Part shown: positions 20,491 to 31,471 of the stretch, piece after piece
Layout of the letters: each line of letters begins with the position of its first letter
Numbering within the stretch: the stretch's first letter is position 1
Assembly (NCBI GenBank): GCA_963575745.1
Contig: CAUYUJ010015733.1
Span: 57,936-121,935, forward strand
DNA: 64,000 bases
DNA from: Prorocentrum cordatum
Lineage: Eukaryota; Sar; Dinophyceae; Prorocentrales; Prorocentraceae
Reading direction: 5' to 3'
Notes under the pieces: model-generated
The model's database searches: none
The model's input: only the letters and a program-made list of their open reading frames with translations
What the model was told of the DNA's origin: nothing
Made by a program: the position numbers and the translations under genes

Positions 20491-22037
20491 GAGAAATGCG
20501 GGGGGTGTGCCGAAATGGGTGGGGGTGACGCATGCGGGCGGCGGCGCTGAGGCCTTCGGTGGAGCTCCCTATGGAGCCACGAAACGTGTGAGGGGTGTGC
20601 CGAAATGGGTGTGGGGACGCATGCGGCCGCGGGCACTGGGGCCTTCGGTGGAGCTCCCTATGGAGCCACGAAACGTGTGAGGGGTGTGCCGAAATGGGTG
20701 TGGGGGACGCATGCGGCCGCGGGCACTGGGGCCTTCGGTGGAGCTCCCTATGGAGCCACGAAACGTGTGAGGGGTGTGCCGAAATGGGTGTGGGGGACGC
20801 ATGCGGCCGCGGGCACTGGGGCCTTCGGTGGAGCTCCCTATGGAGCCACGAAACGTGTGAGGGGTGTGCCGAAATGGGTGTGGGGGACGCATGCGGCCGC
20901 GGGCACTGGGGCCTTCGGTGGAGCTCCCTATGGAGCCACGAAACGTGTGAGGGGTGTGCCGAAATGGGTGTGGGGGACGCATGCGGCCGCGGGCACTGGG
21001 GCCTTCGGTGGAGCTCCCTATGGAGCCACGAAACGTGTGAGGGGTGTGCCGAAATGGGTGTGGGGGACGCATGCGGCCGCGGGCACTGGGGCCTTCGGTG
21101 GAGCTCCCTATGGAGCCACGAAACGTGTGAGGGGTGTGCCGAAAGGGGGACGCATGCGGCCGCGGGCACTGGGGCCTTCGGTGGAGCTCCCTATGGAGCC
21201 ACGAACGTGTGAGGGGTGTGCCGAAATGGGTGTGGGGGACGCATGCGGCCGCGGGCACTGGGGCCTTCGGTGGAGCTCCCTATGGAGCCACGAAACGTGT
21301 GAGGGGTGTGCCGAAATGGGTGTGGGGGACGCATGCGGCCGCGGGCACTGGGGCCTTCGGTGGAGCTCCCTATGGAGCCACGAAACGTGTGAGGGGTGTG
21401 CCGAAATGGGTGTGGGGGACGCATGCGGCCGCGGGCACTGGGGCCTTCGGTGGAGTCGCCGAAATGGGTGTGGGGGACGCATACTGGGGCCTTCGGTGGA
21501 GCTCCCTATGGAGCCACGAAACGTGTGAGGGGTGTGCCGAAATGGGTGTGGGGGACGCATGCGGCCGCGGGCACTGGGGCCTTCGGTGGAGCTCCCTATG
21601 GAGCCACGAAACGTGTGAGGGGTGTGCCGAAATGGGTGTGGGGGACGCATGCGGCCGCGGGCACTGGGGCCTTCGGTGGAGCTCCCTATGGAGCCACGAA
21701 ACGTGTGAGGGGTGTGCCGAAATGGGTGTGGGGGACGCATGCGGCCGCGGGCACTGGGGCCTTCGGTGGAGCTCCCTATGGAGCCACGAAACGTGTGAGG
21801 GGTGTGCCGAAATGGGTGTGGGGGACGCATGCGGCCGCGGGCACTGGGGCCTTCGGTGGAGCTCCCTATGGAGCCACGAAACGTGTGAGGGGTGTGCCGA
21901 AATGGGTGTTGATGATGATGATGATGGGAGGGGGGAGGAGGCAGCGGGAGGAAGGAAGGAAGAAAGGAAGGAAGGAGAACGCGGGGCACCGTCTCTTCAA
22001 AACGAGGACCCAACACCACAGGATGGTTGGGAAAAAC
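20491..22037 (+). repeat. Satellite cassette 2: homogeneous 90-bp array and conserved 3' end
   Basis: About 15 units of exactly 90 bp over most of 20,540-21,900, almost identical to each other, each with GCGGCCGC and GAGCTC. A few short deletions occur (around 21,142, 21,206 and 21,456-21,482). The array leads through a GAT and GGAAGGAA linker to the conserved end at 21,977-22,037 (ACGCGGGGCACC ... CCACAGGATGGTTGGGAAAA). No leader is present: the array starts directly beside the helicase exon. The near identity means recent amplification or homogenisation. The 90-bp period leaves 200-505 codon frames open on both strands. Confidence 0.9.
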
Positions 22038-22039
22038 AC

Positions 22040-23680
22040 GGCGCCCCTGGGGGGCGCTTGGCCCTGCAGTGGCGCGCCGGGATCACCGCGAGCAGGCGCC
22101 CACCTGAACGCTGGTTTTTTTTCGGGCCTCCCGCCGCCGTCTCTCTGGCCTGGCCCCGCGCGCTTGCATGCCGACTGCTGCCTGGCGACCTTCGCTCGCG
22201 CACGGAACGGGACCAGCAAAACTATAGTGCAGGCCCCCTCGGGGCCAGTCGGAGCGCCCGGAGGATGGCCCGGCCTGCGGCGCCGTTTGGGCCCCCCGCC
22301 GAGACCCCCAAATTGGGCCCGAACGGGCCAGCCTCGCGCCGGCAGCTCCACGACTCACCGGCCGCGTCCGGCGAGCTCCGGGGCCCGTTGCCCCGGCCAG
22401 ATCCGCCCGTCAAGCGCGCCGCCCACCCCGCAGAAGGCGAGCGCCCCTCCGCGGCAGACATCGGGGCTGGGCTGAGGGCCACGGGAAGAAGCTCTCGCGC
22501 CCCGCGCGCTAGCCCGAGCGCGTCAATGTCGGGCGGGGGCCCTCTCGCCGAATCATTTGAAAATTGTCGGTGCCCCTGGTCAACTTCTGACAGTGGACAA
22601 GAAGCCTCTGGTTTCATCCCCCCTCGCTGCCGCGCCGCGTCGCATGCGTGAGCGCGATGGCCGAGAGCGCTTTTGGCCTGCAGCGATCGCCGCCCGTGAA
22701 ACCGCGCTCGAACTTCCTGACCGGCGGTCAAAGTCACCCAGCCATCCACGCCCTCAGCCCCCCCTGGCGCGCGGGATCTCTCGCCGAGTTCGCCCCCCAG
22801 CCCAGCGGCTCGACCCCGCGCGTGCTGGCGCCGTTCGCATCAGAAGTCGGCGCCCAAACTCGCCGCGCTCGGGCTCGCGCGACGCGGCCCCTCAGCTGCG
22901 CCGACGTCGCGAGGCGAGGTCTGAAACAGAGCGAGCGCGCCACCCTGGTCCGTCTGAGCCAGGCGTGGCCCCGCGAGTTGCGGTCCGACTCTTGCGCGCG
23001 CGGGAAAACGGCACCCGTGGGCCCCTGGGCCAGCCTCCACACGGGTCTCAGAGGAAACAATTGACTGGCCCAGGCCGAGGTCGCCCTCGAATCGGGAGCT
23101 CCAACCTTTCTGTCTCAGACCCAGCATCAGTAACGAGAAGCGAAGGGCGCCGTGACGTCAGCGACTGGGTCGCAGCTGGGGCCCAGGTGGGCGCCGCGAC
23201 GTGAAAGCGGCGTCAGCTTCCATGAGTGCTCCGCTGCCAGCGCCGTTTAACTGCGGGGCGCAGAACCCGATCCCCCCGAGACGGCAGCCCCGCGGCCCCC
23301 ACCAGTCATGGGCCGAATTCTCCAGGACGCCGCAAACCTGGCGCGACTCGCCGCCCGCGCACGTCGCGAGCGAGACTGCATGCGGCTTCAAGTTTCACGC
23401 CCAGCATGCGCGCAGATACGTTCAACCCGTCTCCCCGAAGCGATCGAATGGGCGAGGCGCCCCGACTTGTTCGTTCGCTGCAAAGACTTGCGGACTCAAC
23501 GTTCCTGCAGAGAAACCTCGCAGCCGAAATCGGATCACCTGGCGTACCCCTGCCCACTGCAAGCGCGCGTCGCCCATGGGGGCGCGAACCTTTATGCCGG
23601 GGAACCCGCGGGCAGCTTCGCGCGCGGGGACCGGCGGGGCCGCCGGCGTCGCCGGCGTCGCCGCTCGGGCGCGCGAGCGC
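22040..23680. other. CpG-rich sequence without a recognisable gene
   Basis: High GC with overlapping long frames on both strands (for example 22,222-22,749 minus and 22,557-23,204 plus), as expected from GC-rich DNA with few stops. Translations are rich in Arg, Ala, Pro and Gly, with no domain I can name. Confidence 0.4.
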
Positions 23681-23684
23681 CCAG

Positions 23685-24854
23685 TCAAACCCCTGGGAAA
23701 GAAACGCGCGCCACCGAGGGGCTTCCACGGCAGTGCACTAACAGTCGCCCGTGGCGGAGTTGGAAGCCTACCGGTCTAAAACTCCGGAACAATTCGCTCG
23801 GCGCATTCATTTCGTAGCGCTTGGCCATGTTCGGGCGCGCGCTGGTCCGGCGGGCGCCATCAGTCCTGGCGACGTCGGCCTTCAAGTTCAAATCGACCGC
23901 TGAATCGCTCGCGCTGGGCCCCCCGCCGCCCCCCCAGAACTCCCCCGTCTTATTGGCCAGCACTGGGCGCTCTAAGACTGGGCTCTTCGCCCTGCCCCGT
24001 GCTCCGAGAGAGTCCAGGGGCGCTATCAGGCGGCGGTCGCCATCGGGTTTGTCTAACATGACGCGTCGGGAAACCAGCCCTTCGAAACGCCAGCCCAAAC
24101 ATTTCCACGCCGACGCAGCAGCGCAATCAAGGCTTCGAGAGCCTCCGCCGAGATATGCGTGGGCGACCGAGGAGGCACGTGACAGCGCCCTGCCCTTATC
24201 CTCTCCGGCAGTTGCAAAGCGGCCGACGTCGAGCCAGCCGCTGCCGTGGGCTTGGGGGGGCAAGCGGGGGCGTCTCCAGGGAGCTCGGGCTGCTGGCGGC
24301 CGCTCGTGGCCCAAGTCGCCCCTCGCTCTGGAAGCGGCTCGTCCGCTAACTCGAAGGGCTGGGCTCGATCTCCTGCCCCGAGTACTTCCTGGGTCTTCCT
24401 GGCGCCGGTGAATGCGCGAGAGCGAGACGCTCGGGCACCCTCGAAGAACGGCATCCCTGAACCATTCTTGCATTGATTCGCTCATGGCCGCGGGGCGCGC
24501 GACCTCGCGCTGGGCCGCTGCGCCCAGGATCCTCGAGGTCAAGTTCGAAATGAGACGATGGCCGCATTCAACATTCATGTCCTGCCACTTAGCGTTCCGC
24601 GGTCCAGCGCGCCCCTCAAGCTTGGCTCGCTCTGGCGCCGCAATGTCTTGCCTGCCCAGAATCTTGCGTTCAGCGCGCTGCAGAGAGATATCCAGTAACT
24701 CGCCACTGTCCATGCCTTTCTTGGCCAACGCTATTCTATCCCTGGTAGTTACCGATGTCGCTGAGCGCTCCGTGGCCTTGCAATGGATGGGTTTTTTTTT
24801 GCTTCGCTGGCGCGCCATCCTCCACCGTGGCGCGGTGCGCGACGTCGCCTTCAC
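23685..24854 (-). CDS. Hypothetical protein, 389 aa, doubtful
   Basis: This is the longest non-repetitive open frame on the minus strand. Residues 35-150 (about 24,405-24,750) are the most protein-like part, with helix-forming segments such as SGELLDISLQRAERKILG and SESMQEWFRDAVLRG. The C-terminal half is Arg/Ala/Gly-rich and looks like GC-driven noise. I do not recognise a family. Nearby frames on the other strand (24,412-25,074) are also open but less protein-like. It could be an exon with false extensions on either side, or chance; no splice sites are convincing. Confidence 0.2.
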   Translation of the reverse strand: MKATSRTAPRWRMARQRSKKKPIHCKATERSATSVTTRDRIALAKKGMDSGELLDISLQRAERKILGRQDIAAPERAKLEGRAGPRNAKWQDMNVECGHRLISNLTSRILGAAAQREVARPAAMSESMQEWFRDAVLRGCPSVSLSRIHRRQEDPGSTRGRRSSPALRVSGRAASRARGDLGHERPPAARAPWRRPRLPPQAHGSGWLDVGRFATAGEDKGRALSRASSVAHAYLGGGSRSLDCAAASAWKCLGWRFEGLVSRRVMLDKPDGDRRLIAPLDSLGARGRAKSPVLERPVLANKTGEFWGGGGGPSASDSAVDLNLKADVARTDGARRTSARPNMAKRYEMNAPSELFRSFRPVGFQLRHGRLLVHCRGSPSVARVSFPGV

Positions 24855-24969
24855 CGCTGGCGCGCCATCTATTACCGTCGCCTTCGAGATTCGAGGGCAA
24901 AGACGTTCAAGCAGGCGTTTGCGCCGTCGATCGGCCCTGGTGCGACTTGCGGCATTCAGGTCACGAGCG

Positions 24970-25480
24970 CCCCCCCCCCCCCCCGCGCATCACCATCCCC
25001 ATGGCGGCCTGTGTGCGCGAGGGATGGTCGAAGACGCTCGCGGCCTCCTCGACCTGGGCGGCCTCCATGCTTGAACCCTCGTGGAGGCGGCGCCCCGACT
25101 GCGCGTCGGTGGCGGGCCCGATCTGCACCCGGGCTCGCGCGGCGGCGGCGAAGGCCGCCCCCACGGGCGCGTTGCAGAGGACGTGGCAGCTCCAGGCGCC
25201 AGCCGTTCCCCTAGCCAAGGACCCATGGGAAGGCGGTGGCTGACCCAGCGGGCGCGTTGGCGCTGCAGCGACGCCGCCTCGGCGGTGGACGGCCTCGGCA
25301 GCTCATCTGTGGCGCGCGCGGGACGGCGCCCGCCCGGGCCCGGCGGAGCCTGCCCCCGCGCGGGCACGTTCGCTGGCTCTGCGGGACTGCGGGCTGGAGG
25401 GATGGAGGCAGCGGCCCCGGAGGGTCGAGCAGGCCCCCGAGGATCCCGACATGCGCGCGCCTAGAGCCCTGGGGGGCTAT
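24970..25480. other. GC-rich sequence with poly-C run, no recognisable gene
   Basis: A run of 14 or so C residues at about 24,970-24,983 is followed by GC-rich sequence. It may hold the broken upstream part of the retroelement whose RNase H domain follows, but I could not identify reverse transcriptase motifs. Confidence 0.35.
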
Positions 25481-25549
25481 TGGCTAGATCCGATCCGCGC
25501 CCTTTCTCTGGCGCTAAGGAGCGGGCGAGACGGGGGTTTTCACTTCTCG

Positions 25550-26338
25550 CTCTCGCCGCCCTCCGCTCCACGATGTTTGGGGGGCAGTGGTCTCCGCGGC
25601 ATTTGTTCCGGCACGTATGCCCCGAAGTTCAGGCGCGTCAGGCGCGCGGTGCGTGCCCGGGCAATTGCATCATCGTTTTTACCATTGTCCTCAGTCTGAG
25701 GACGCCGCGAGGCAGGCTCTCGACTCTGCTCGCTTGGAGCGAGCCAGAGCCGCTCCGCGACAGCGTCCGTTCTGTCGGCGCTGTCTTTTTTTCCAGAGCG
25801 TGGTTGCCAGAGCCCAGGCCCCCATTCATGATTGAGAGCTGGGGGTGCATGCCCCGTGCCCAGGGCCCTCTGCGCATCACAGGTATTGTTTTCACGGATG
25901 GCTCTGGAACAGCGCCGCCTTATTGGCCCGATTCCGCCGGGGCAGGGCGGGGATTTGCTGTCGTGTCAGGGGCCCATATTATGGGCCAGGCGGTCGGTCC
26001 TTTGCCCGGCCACCAACAGAGTGCCCCGCGGGCCGAGCTTTTTGCCATTCTGAAGGTGCTTCAGGTTCGACGCCCTCCTATTTTGATTAAGCCAGACCAC
26101 CCCCCTACGATCGAGGCCATCAACCTTGGAGGCGGGGATCGGTGTCTAGGCCCCTCTCGTCAGAATTTAGACGTTTGGCGCCAGATCTGGCACGGCGTCG
26201 ACGAGCAAGGTGGCGTGGAGCATGGAGACTTGGCGATCGAATGGGTCACGTCACATCAGACGGAGTGGTCTCTTGACAGAATCGGCAACATGTTTGCCGA
26301 CGCGGCCGCAGAGAAAGGACTGGGCTGTCATGCGCTTT
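25550..26338 (+). pseudogene. Retroelement fragment with an intact RNase H domain
   Basis: In the frame opening at 25,480 (339 codons) an RNase H domain runs from about residue 130 to 285. All four acidic residues are in place: Asp140 in FTDGSG, Glu186 in RAELFA, Asp206 in KPDHPP and Asp274 in FADAAAEKG. Known RNases H use this D-E-D-D set to cut the RNA strand of RNA-DNA hybrids. Upstream, CPEVQ, SEDAARQAL (in a second frame) and SRAWLPEPRPP look like the linker between zinc knuckle and RNase H of LINE-type ORF2 proteins, with at least one frameshift near 25,680-25,760. No reverse transcriptase is recognisable, so this is a 5'-truncated or decayed copy. It differs clearly from the RNase H in the LINE at 52.8-53.3 kb. 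A host RNase H is less likely given the linker and setting. Confidence 0.65.
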
Positions 26339-26339
26339 C

Positions 26340-27500
26340 GGAAAATGTGTTGCGTCATCTTGCTGCTGTGCTCCTCCTCCTCCTCCGACAGGTCTCTCGC
26401 CGGGCCGCTCAGTCCCAGGGGGCCCTGACTTCGGGTGCGCTCAGGCCCGGCAGAACGGAGGCGCCATTGAGAAGGAAGCACGCCAAGCCACCTACGTAGA
26501 CTCCGTCGCCGCCCGCCCCCCCATCCCGCTGCTGTCGGCCACCGTCCTGTCTGGGCCCGAGGCAGGTGGCAGTGCTCGAAGTGTCTCGCGCCTGCTAGCA
26601 CTTTCAGAGGCAGGCGCAGGTTGGCCCGCGCGGAGTGCGAGGCGGACAAGAGGGTGGCGGCCATGCAGGCATGCGTCCCACGGCCCGAGCTTGTGCCGCC
26701 GTCGACGGAGGGAGGTGGGGGTGGGGGTGGGAGTGCTTCTAGGATCCGACCCCGAGATGAGCCCGAACTCCTTTTTTTCCTTTTCAAATGTGTGAGAATT
26801 CGCATATGTGTGTGCGTCGGACGATTGGAGGCCGAGGTTGCGCCCTCGGGATGACGAGGGCGGGGGAGTCCCCGCACGCGCGCTCGCTCCGACCCTGAGT
26901 CCACTTCGATCTTGCTCCTAGCCCGAAGGCCCGAGAGCCGCCCCAGGACGTTGAGTCCCAAGCGGGGCGACCGCGCGTCTCGGGTGCCCGCGGCTCCGAG
27001 GGACCGAAAGATCGTTTCTGTGCGGCTTGCCTGGGGCCCTCAGACCTCACCCCACTCTCGCAGGCGCGAGGTCACGAGCTTTTCGTTTCAGGATCCTGTG
27101 TTGCGTGCCGTAGATTTGGCTCGACTGCGAAAGGGGGGAGGCAATCGCAGTTTTTCGAGGCCAGGCGGCCAGAACTGTTTGAAAGAATCCCTTCTCGTCG
27201 GTATAAGAGGGGTCGCGTGCTTGACAAGAATGTACGCCCAAGGGTGCCCAGATTGCACCTTGCAACCTTCGCCCCACTCAGGTTCTCTGATGCGGCGGCG
27301 GTCTAGCTCAGACTGGGCTAGGCCCATCTTGTTCATGAAGCAGTTGTTCATGTGTGTGCCCTCGGCCAGGCGCTGGCCGCGATGGGGTCCCTCCTGATCC
27401 CTGGGTCGTAAGCCCCCGTCGTCGGTTTCTCTTTTGACTTAGAGCTGTGCTCCTCTTCTTTTGCCATCGTTCTGCTCACCCCACCAACCGAATTTGGCGC
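26340..27500. other. No recognisable gene
   Basis: About 1.1 kb of ordinary GC-rich sequence with frames up to 236 codons on the minus strand and 161 on the plus strand. No domain, RNA or element recognised. Confidence 0.45.
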
Positions 27501-27519
27501 GCTCTCCTATCTTGGTCCG

Positions 27520-27742
27520 TCCTCCTCCTCCTCCTCCTCCTTTTCCTCCTTCTCCTCCTCCTCCTCTTCCTCTTCCCCCTCCTCCTCATCCTCGTCCTTC
27601 TCCTCCTCCTCCTCCTCCTCCTCGTCATTCTTCTCCTCCTCCTCCTCCTCCTCCACCTCATCTTCCTCCTCCTTTTTCCTCCTCCTCCTCCTTTTTCCTC
27701 CTCCTCCTCCTCCTCCTCCTCCTCCTCCTCCTCCTCCTCCCC
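27520..27742 (+). repeat. (CTC)n-rich microsatellite
   Basis: CTC repeats with TTC, GTC and CAT interruptions; the last 40 bp are pure CTC. Confidence 0.95.
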
Positions 27743-28437
27743 ACTGTTGGCCAAAACGTCCCAAAGCGTTCCCGGCGGCTGGCCTGCACGCCCCAAACCT
27801 TGGCAAACCGTTCGCAGCGCCGTGGGGCGCCATCGCCCGGGGCGCCTCCTGCAACAGAGCGTTGCCGTAGGCCAGCCGCCCTTGACGTGTGGCAGCGGTG
27901 GCAGTGGAGGGCACGCCCCCCTGTCTCCTGCTCCTGTTCTTCCTCTCCTTCTCCTGCCTCCCTCTCGCCTCGCCCCCACCTCCTCCCCCCCATCCCTCTT
28001 CCTCCCTCGGCTCCTCCTCCTCCCCCATCCTGACTTCCCGTGCTCCTCCTCTCTCGTTTTCCTCCTCCTCCTCCCCCTCCGATTCCTCGTCCTGCCTCTC
28101 CTCCTACACCCTTCCTCCTGCCCGAGGCTCAGGAGCTGCCCTGGGGCGTCGGATCTCCCCGCACCGGCGACTCGCTGCCAGTCTTCCACTATTCGGCCAT
28201 GCCGTTCATCGACGTCCCGAAGGAGCCTCGAGGGTTATTACGTTCCAACCTACTTTAGCCTTGATCACCTCGTCGGGCCCTGGGAGGCGATGCTCGTTCG
28301 AGACTTTCCTGGGTGCTCGATGTTTTGGGGACGCGGTCCTTAAGCACGATGGGAACAACATAACTCGAGGGATGAGGCCTTCGAAGAGTAGCAGGTGGTG
28401 GAGGTTTTTTTTTCCGAAGGGCTTAGGCGACCCGTTC
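27743..28437. other. Sequence between CTC tracts, no gene supported
   Basis: Contains moderately pyrimidine-rich sequence and plus-strand frames up to 367 codons that are extended by the flanking CTC tracts. Without the tracts no recognisable domain remains. Confidence 0.4.
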
Positions 28438-28722
28438 TCCTCCTCCTCCTCCTCCTCCTCCTCCTCCTCCTCCTCTTCCCCCTCGTCCCTCCTCCTCCTC
28501 CCCCTCGTCCCTCCTCCTCGTCCTCCTGCTCCTCCCTCCTCCTCCTCCTCCCTCCTCCTCCCCTCCTCCTCCTCCTCCTCCTCCTCCTCCATCTCCTCCT
28601 CCTCCTCCTCCCTCCTCCTCCTCCTCCTCCTCCTCCTCCTCCTCCTCCTCCTCCTCCTCCTCCCCTTCATCCTCCTCCATCTCCTCCTCCGCCTCCCCCT
28701 CCTCCACCTCCTCCTCCTCCTC
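28438..28722 (+). repeat. (CTC)n microsatellite
   Basis: About 285 bp of CTC with scattered CCCTC and GTC interruptions, the longest tract of this type in the window. Confidence 0.95.
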
Positions 28723-28896
28723 GGGTCGCCTACGGCCCCGGGGGAAACCGTGCAGCAGGTGGGGGAGGAGAAGGAGTCCTTCCAAAAGACTTCTCCACGC
28801 GGTCAGCATGGCCCGGCCCTCGCCACACTCAGTACGGGTGGGCCGGCCCTGGACACAGACTCCGTGTGGCACACTTCGAGTGCTCAGGGGTGCCAG

Positions 28897-29060
28897 GAGG
28901 AGGAGGAGGAGGAGGAGGAGGAGGAGGAGGAGGAGGAGGAGGAGGAGGAGGAGGAGGAGGGAGGAGGAGGAGGAGGAGGAGGAGGAGGATAAGGAGGAGG
29001 AGGAGGAGGAGGCTGCGAGGAGGAGGAGGCTGCGAGGAGGAGGAGGAGGAGGAGGATGCA
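28897..29060 (+). repeat. (GAG)n microsatellite
   Basis: GAG repeats lie 175 bp downstream of the large CTC tract in the opposite base polarity. The pair could fold into a long stem around 28,723-28,896. Confidence 0.95.
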
Positions 29061-29273
29061 CGCACGCATTACTTTTCGCCATTTCGAAGGCCCCAGGAGC
29101 GTCGACCATCCTTCGGGGATTGACAACTGGCCAGGGTGGAACTTGTCAGGGTCTCGGGGACAGATTCTGGGGTTCGGGAAACAAGTAATAGCACAAACAT
29201 GAATTTTCGGAGGGCCGCGCTGATTTCCTGGATTGCGCCCGACTCCCTTCCCTGGCTCGCGTGGCGCGCCAGG

Positions 29274-29294
29274 GGCGGCGCCGGAGGCGCCGCC
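29274..29294. repeat. Perfect 9-bp GC hairpin
   Basis: GGCGGCGCC and GGCGCCGCC flank a 3-nt GGA centre. It lies in a short non-repetitive stretch with no gene I can name. Confidence 0.7.
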
Positions 29295-29497
29295 AGTTGG
29301 CTTCAGCGGCGAAACGGGAAATCCGCGCGGGGCAGTCGTCCTCCAATGAGGTCCCCAGGAGTCCGAATTATGGGAAGTTCTAAAACACTACAAAAAGGTA
29401 AAGTTTCCAAAGGCTCGTGAGTTTCCGATGAGTCGCAGGCCTTGCACTCCCCAAACAGTGCTTGTAATTCGTGGTTCGTATTTGTGGTCTGGGGAAC

Positions 29498-29720
29498 TGG
29501 GCCTGGTTGGCGGTCTGGCGGCTATGTTGTCGCCGTCGCCGCCCAGTCGCTGCCTCGTCGCCGTCCGTCGTCTGGGCCTGGGTGGGGGTCTGCCGGCTAT
29601 GTTGTCGCCGTCGCCGCCTCGTCGTCGCACGTCGTCTGAGCGTGAGCGGGATATGTTGTCGCCATCGCCGCCCCGTCGCCGCCTCGTCGCCGCCCATCGT
29701 CTGGGCTTGGCTGGCGGTCT
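29498..29720 (+). repeat. Minisatellite of 61-74 bp units, three copies
   Basis: Units share CTGGGCCTGG, a GGCGGTCT segment, TATGTTGTCGCC and GTCGCCGCC. They start near 29,498, 29,572 and 29,633, with a partial fourth at 29,700. Internal CGTCGCCGCC trinucleotide-like variation explains the differing lengths. Confidence 0.7.
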
Positions 29721-29849
29721 TCACCACATACATTTTGTTTTCAAAAGAGATGTAAGTTCTACCCCCATCCGCCAAGGATATCGGTACATAGTATCACGAT
29801 GTTGCTGCATCTTTCATTCCAGCGCTGAGTTCATCTTATCCAATCCTCG

Positions 29850-31437
29850 TCACATAACTTTCTGCGCGCGCAATCGCTTTTCGAACATCACCAAATTTCA
29901 AGAGAATCACTGGCAGGAAGAACGGGACGAAGTGCGCTTGCGCGTATGGTCGCGCGCGTATGCCAGGATTTTATAATATTTGTGTGTGCATATATAACAT
30001 AAAACACATGGTCCCCGAAGTCTCCGAACATGTATGTTATTTTTACAATAGTTTTGCATCAAGGCGTGTCAACTAAAAGTCTGCGCGCACGCTATTAATA
30101 TTTGGTTCCAGAAGGGCTACTTTCAGCATGTGGCAACAACTGTTACCAAGCAGGCCTCTCGCGCGCGCATGTTGGCATCATTCGAACGCCTTCGCGCGCG
30201 TGCTAAGGGGAGGGGGGCACGATCCCCGTCAAAAGACACCATGCGGGCCACTCGCCCCTGTCGGCCGCGCGCGCGTCGAGATCCCCGCGCAAATTTCATC
30301 ACAGACACGTGGACGCCATCATCGTCAGTGGCTCGATCAACATCGGCGCCGTCATTGGCCTTGCCGTCGTCATTGGCATCGTCGTTTCCAGCATTGCTAC
30401 AATCATCATCGCATCTGCTGTCGTCGACGTCGCAATGATGCCGCGCCCGCCCGAAGCACAGACTCGCATTGCAGTGCCCGCGCGTCCGCGCGGCCTGCGA
30501 GACGCGCTGGAAGTCCCTGGCGGTCAGTGGCGCCGCGGCCGCGTCGGCCCCGCCAGACTAATTGGCCGCTCTGCGCGCGAGCCCGCGCGCGCTGGCGCGG
30601 CCGCAGCGATGCGCCAGCCGGCGCCGAGCAGTCATCGCAACTTCCGCCGCGTGGGTTTTGCGCGCCACGTCGCGGGTGGGCGGGTGCGATGACTGCGCGA
30701 GCAGTGGAGTTGACGAGTGAAAATCCGGCAGGGCGCCACGTAGATTCTTCTTTCAGAAAAGAAAGCATCAGGATCTACCACACTCCGAGGCCAGGGTTAT
30801 CGACCGCCCCCCCATGGGGACGTGCAGTTTGCTTGTGCTTCTGCCCCACCGTCCATTCTACATGTGAAATCGCGCCATCCCATCCAAGCCGGCAGGCCCC
30901 CCCCCCCCCCGGTGCGCAGAAAGCACTACGCGCGCGTTCGTTTATCGCAAATCATTGATTCTTAAGAGACCCATGCGACAAATGAGACGGAGTGCGCGTG
31001 CGCGTCGTTGCGCGAGCATGCCGGAAACGCTTCGAAAATTACAGTTTTCGCACGGATTTCAAAACCGAGAGTTCCGATAATACAAGTCATTTGGTTTTGC
31101 AACATGGTTTTTGTTGGGAAAATCGTTTGCGCGCGCTCTTGCGAATTCAAGGGAACCGGAATTTGCTTCAAATGCGACCAGACGGGCTTCTCGCGCGAGC
31201 GCGCTGGAATCATTCGAACACGCTTTCGCGCTAGCTGGGCGCGCGCGCGGGGGGGGGGGGGCGGGGGGGGGGGGGGGGGCGACCCCTTGCAAATTGTTCC
31301 GCGCAGGCCACTCGCGCCCGCCGGCCGCGCGCGCGCCGCAATCCTTCCAGGGCCTTCGTCGCCAGAGCGCGGGCGCCATCGTCGCCATCATCGCGATGAG
31401 AATTGGCGCCGTCATTGGCCCTGCCGTCGCCATCGCA

Positions 31438-31471
<34 letters not shown>

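Noticed and set aside
21134-22651. A 505-codon open frame with Cys/Trp/Gly-rich 30-residue repeats
   Set aside because: It follows from a 90-bp repeat unit without stops; several other frames on both strands are equally open. No start context and no domain.
22557-23204. Overlapping 140-215 codon frames on both strands at 22.2-23.8 kb
   Set aside because: Expected from very high GC and scarce stop codons; Arg/Ala/Pro-rich with no recognisable motif.
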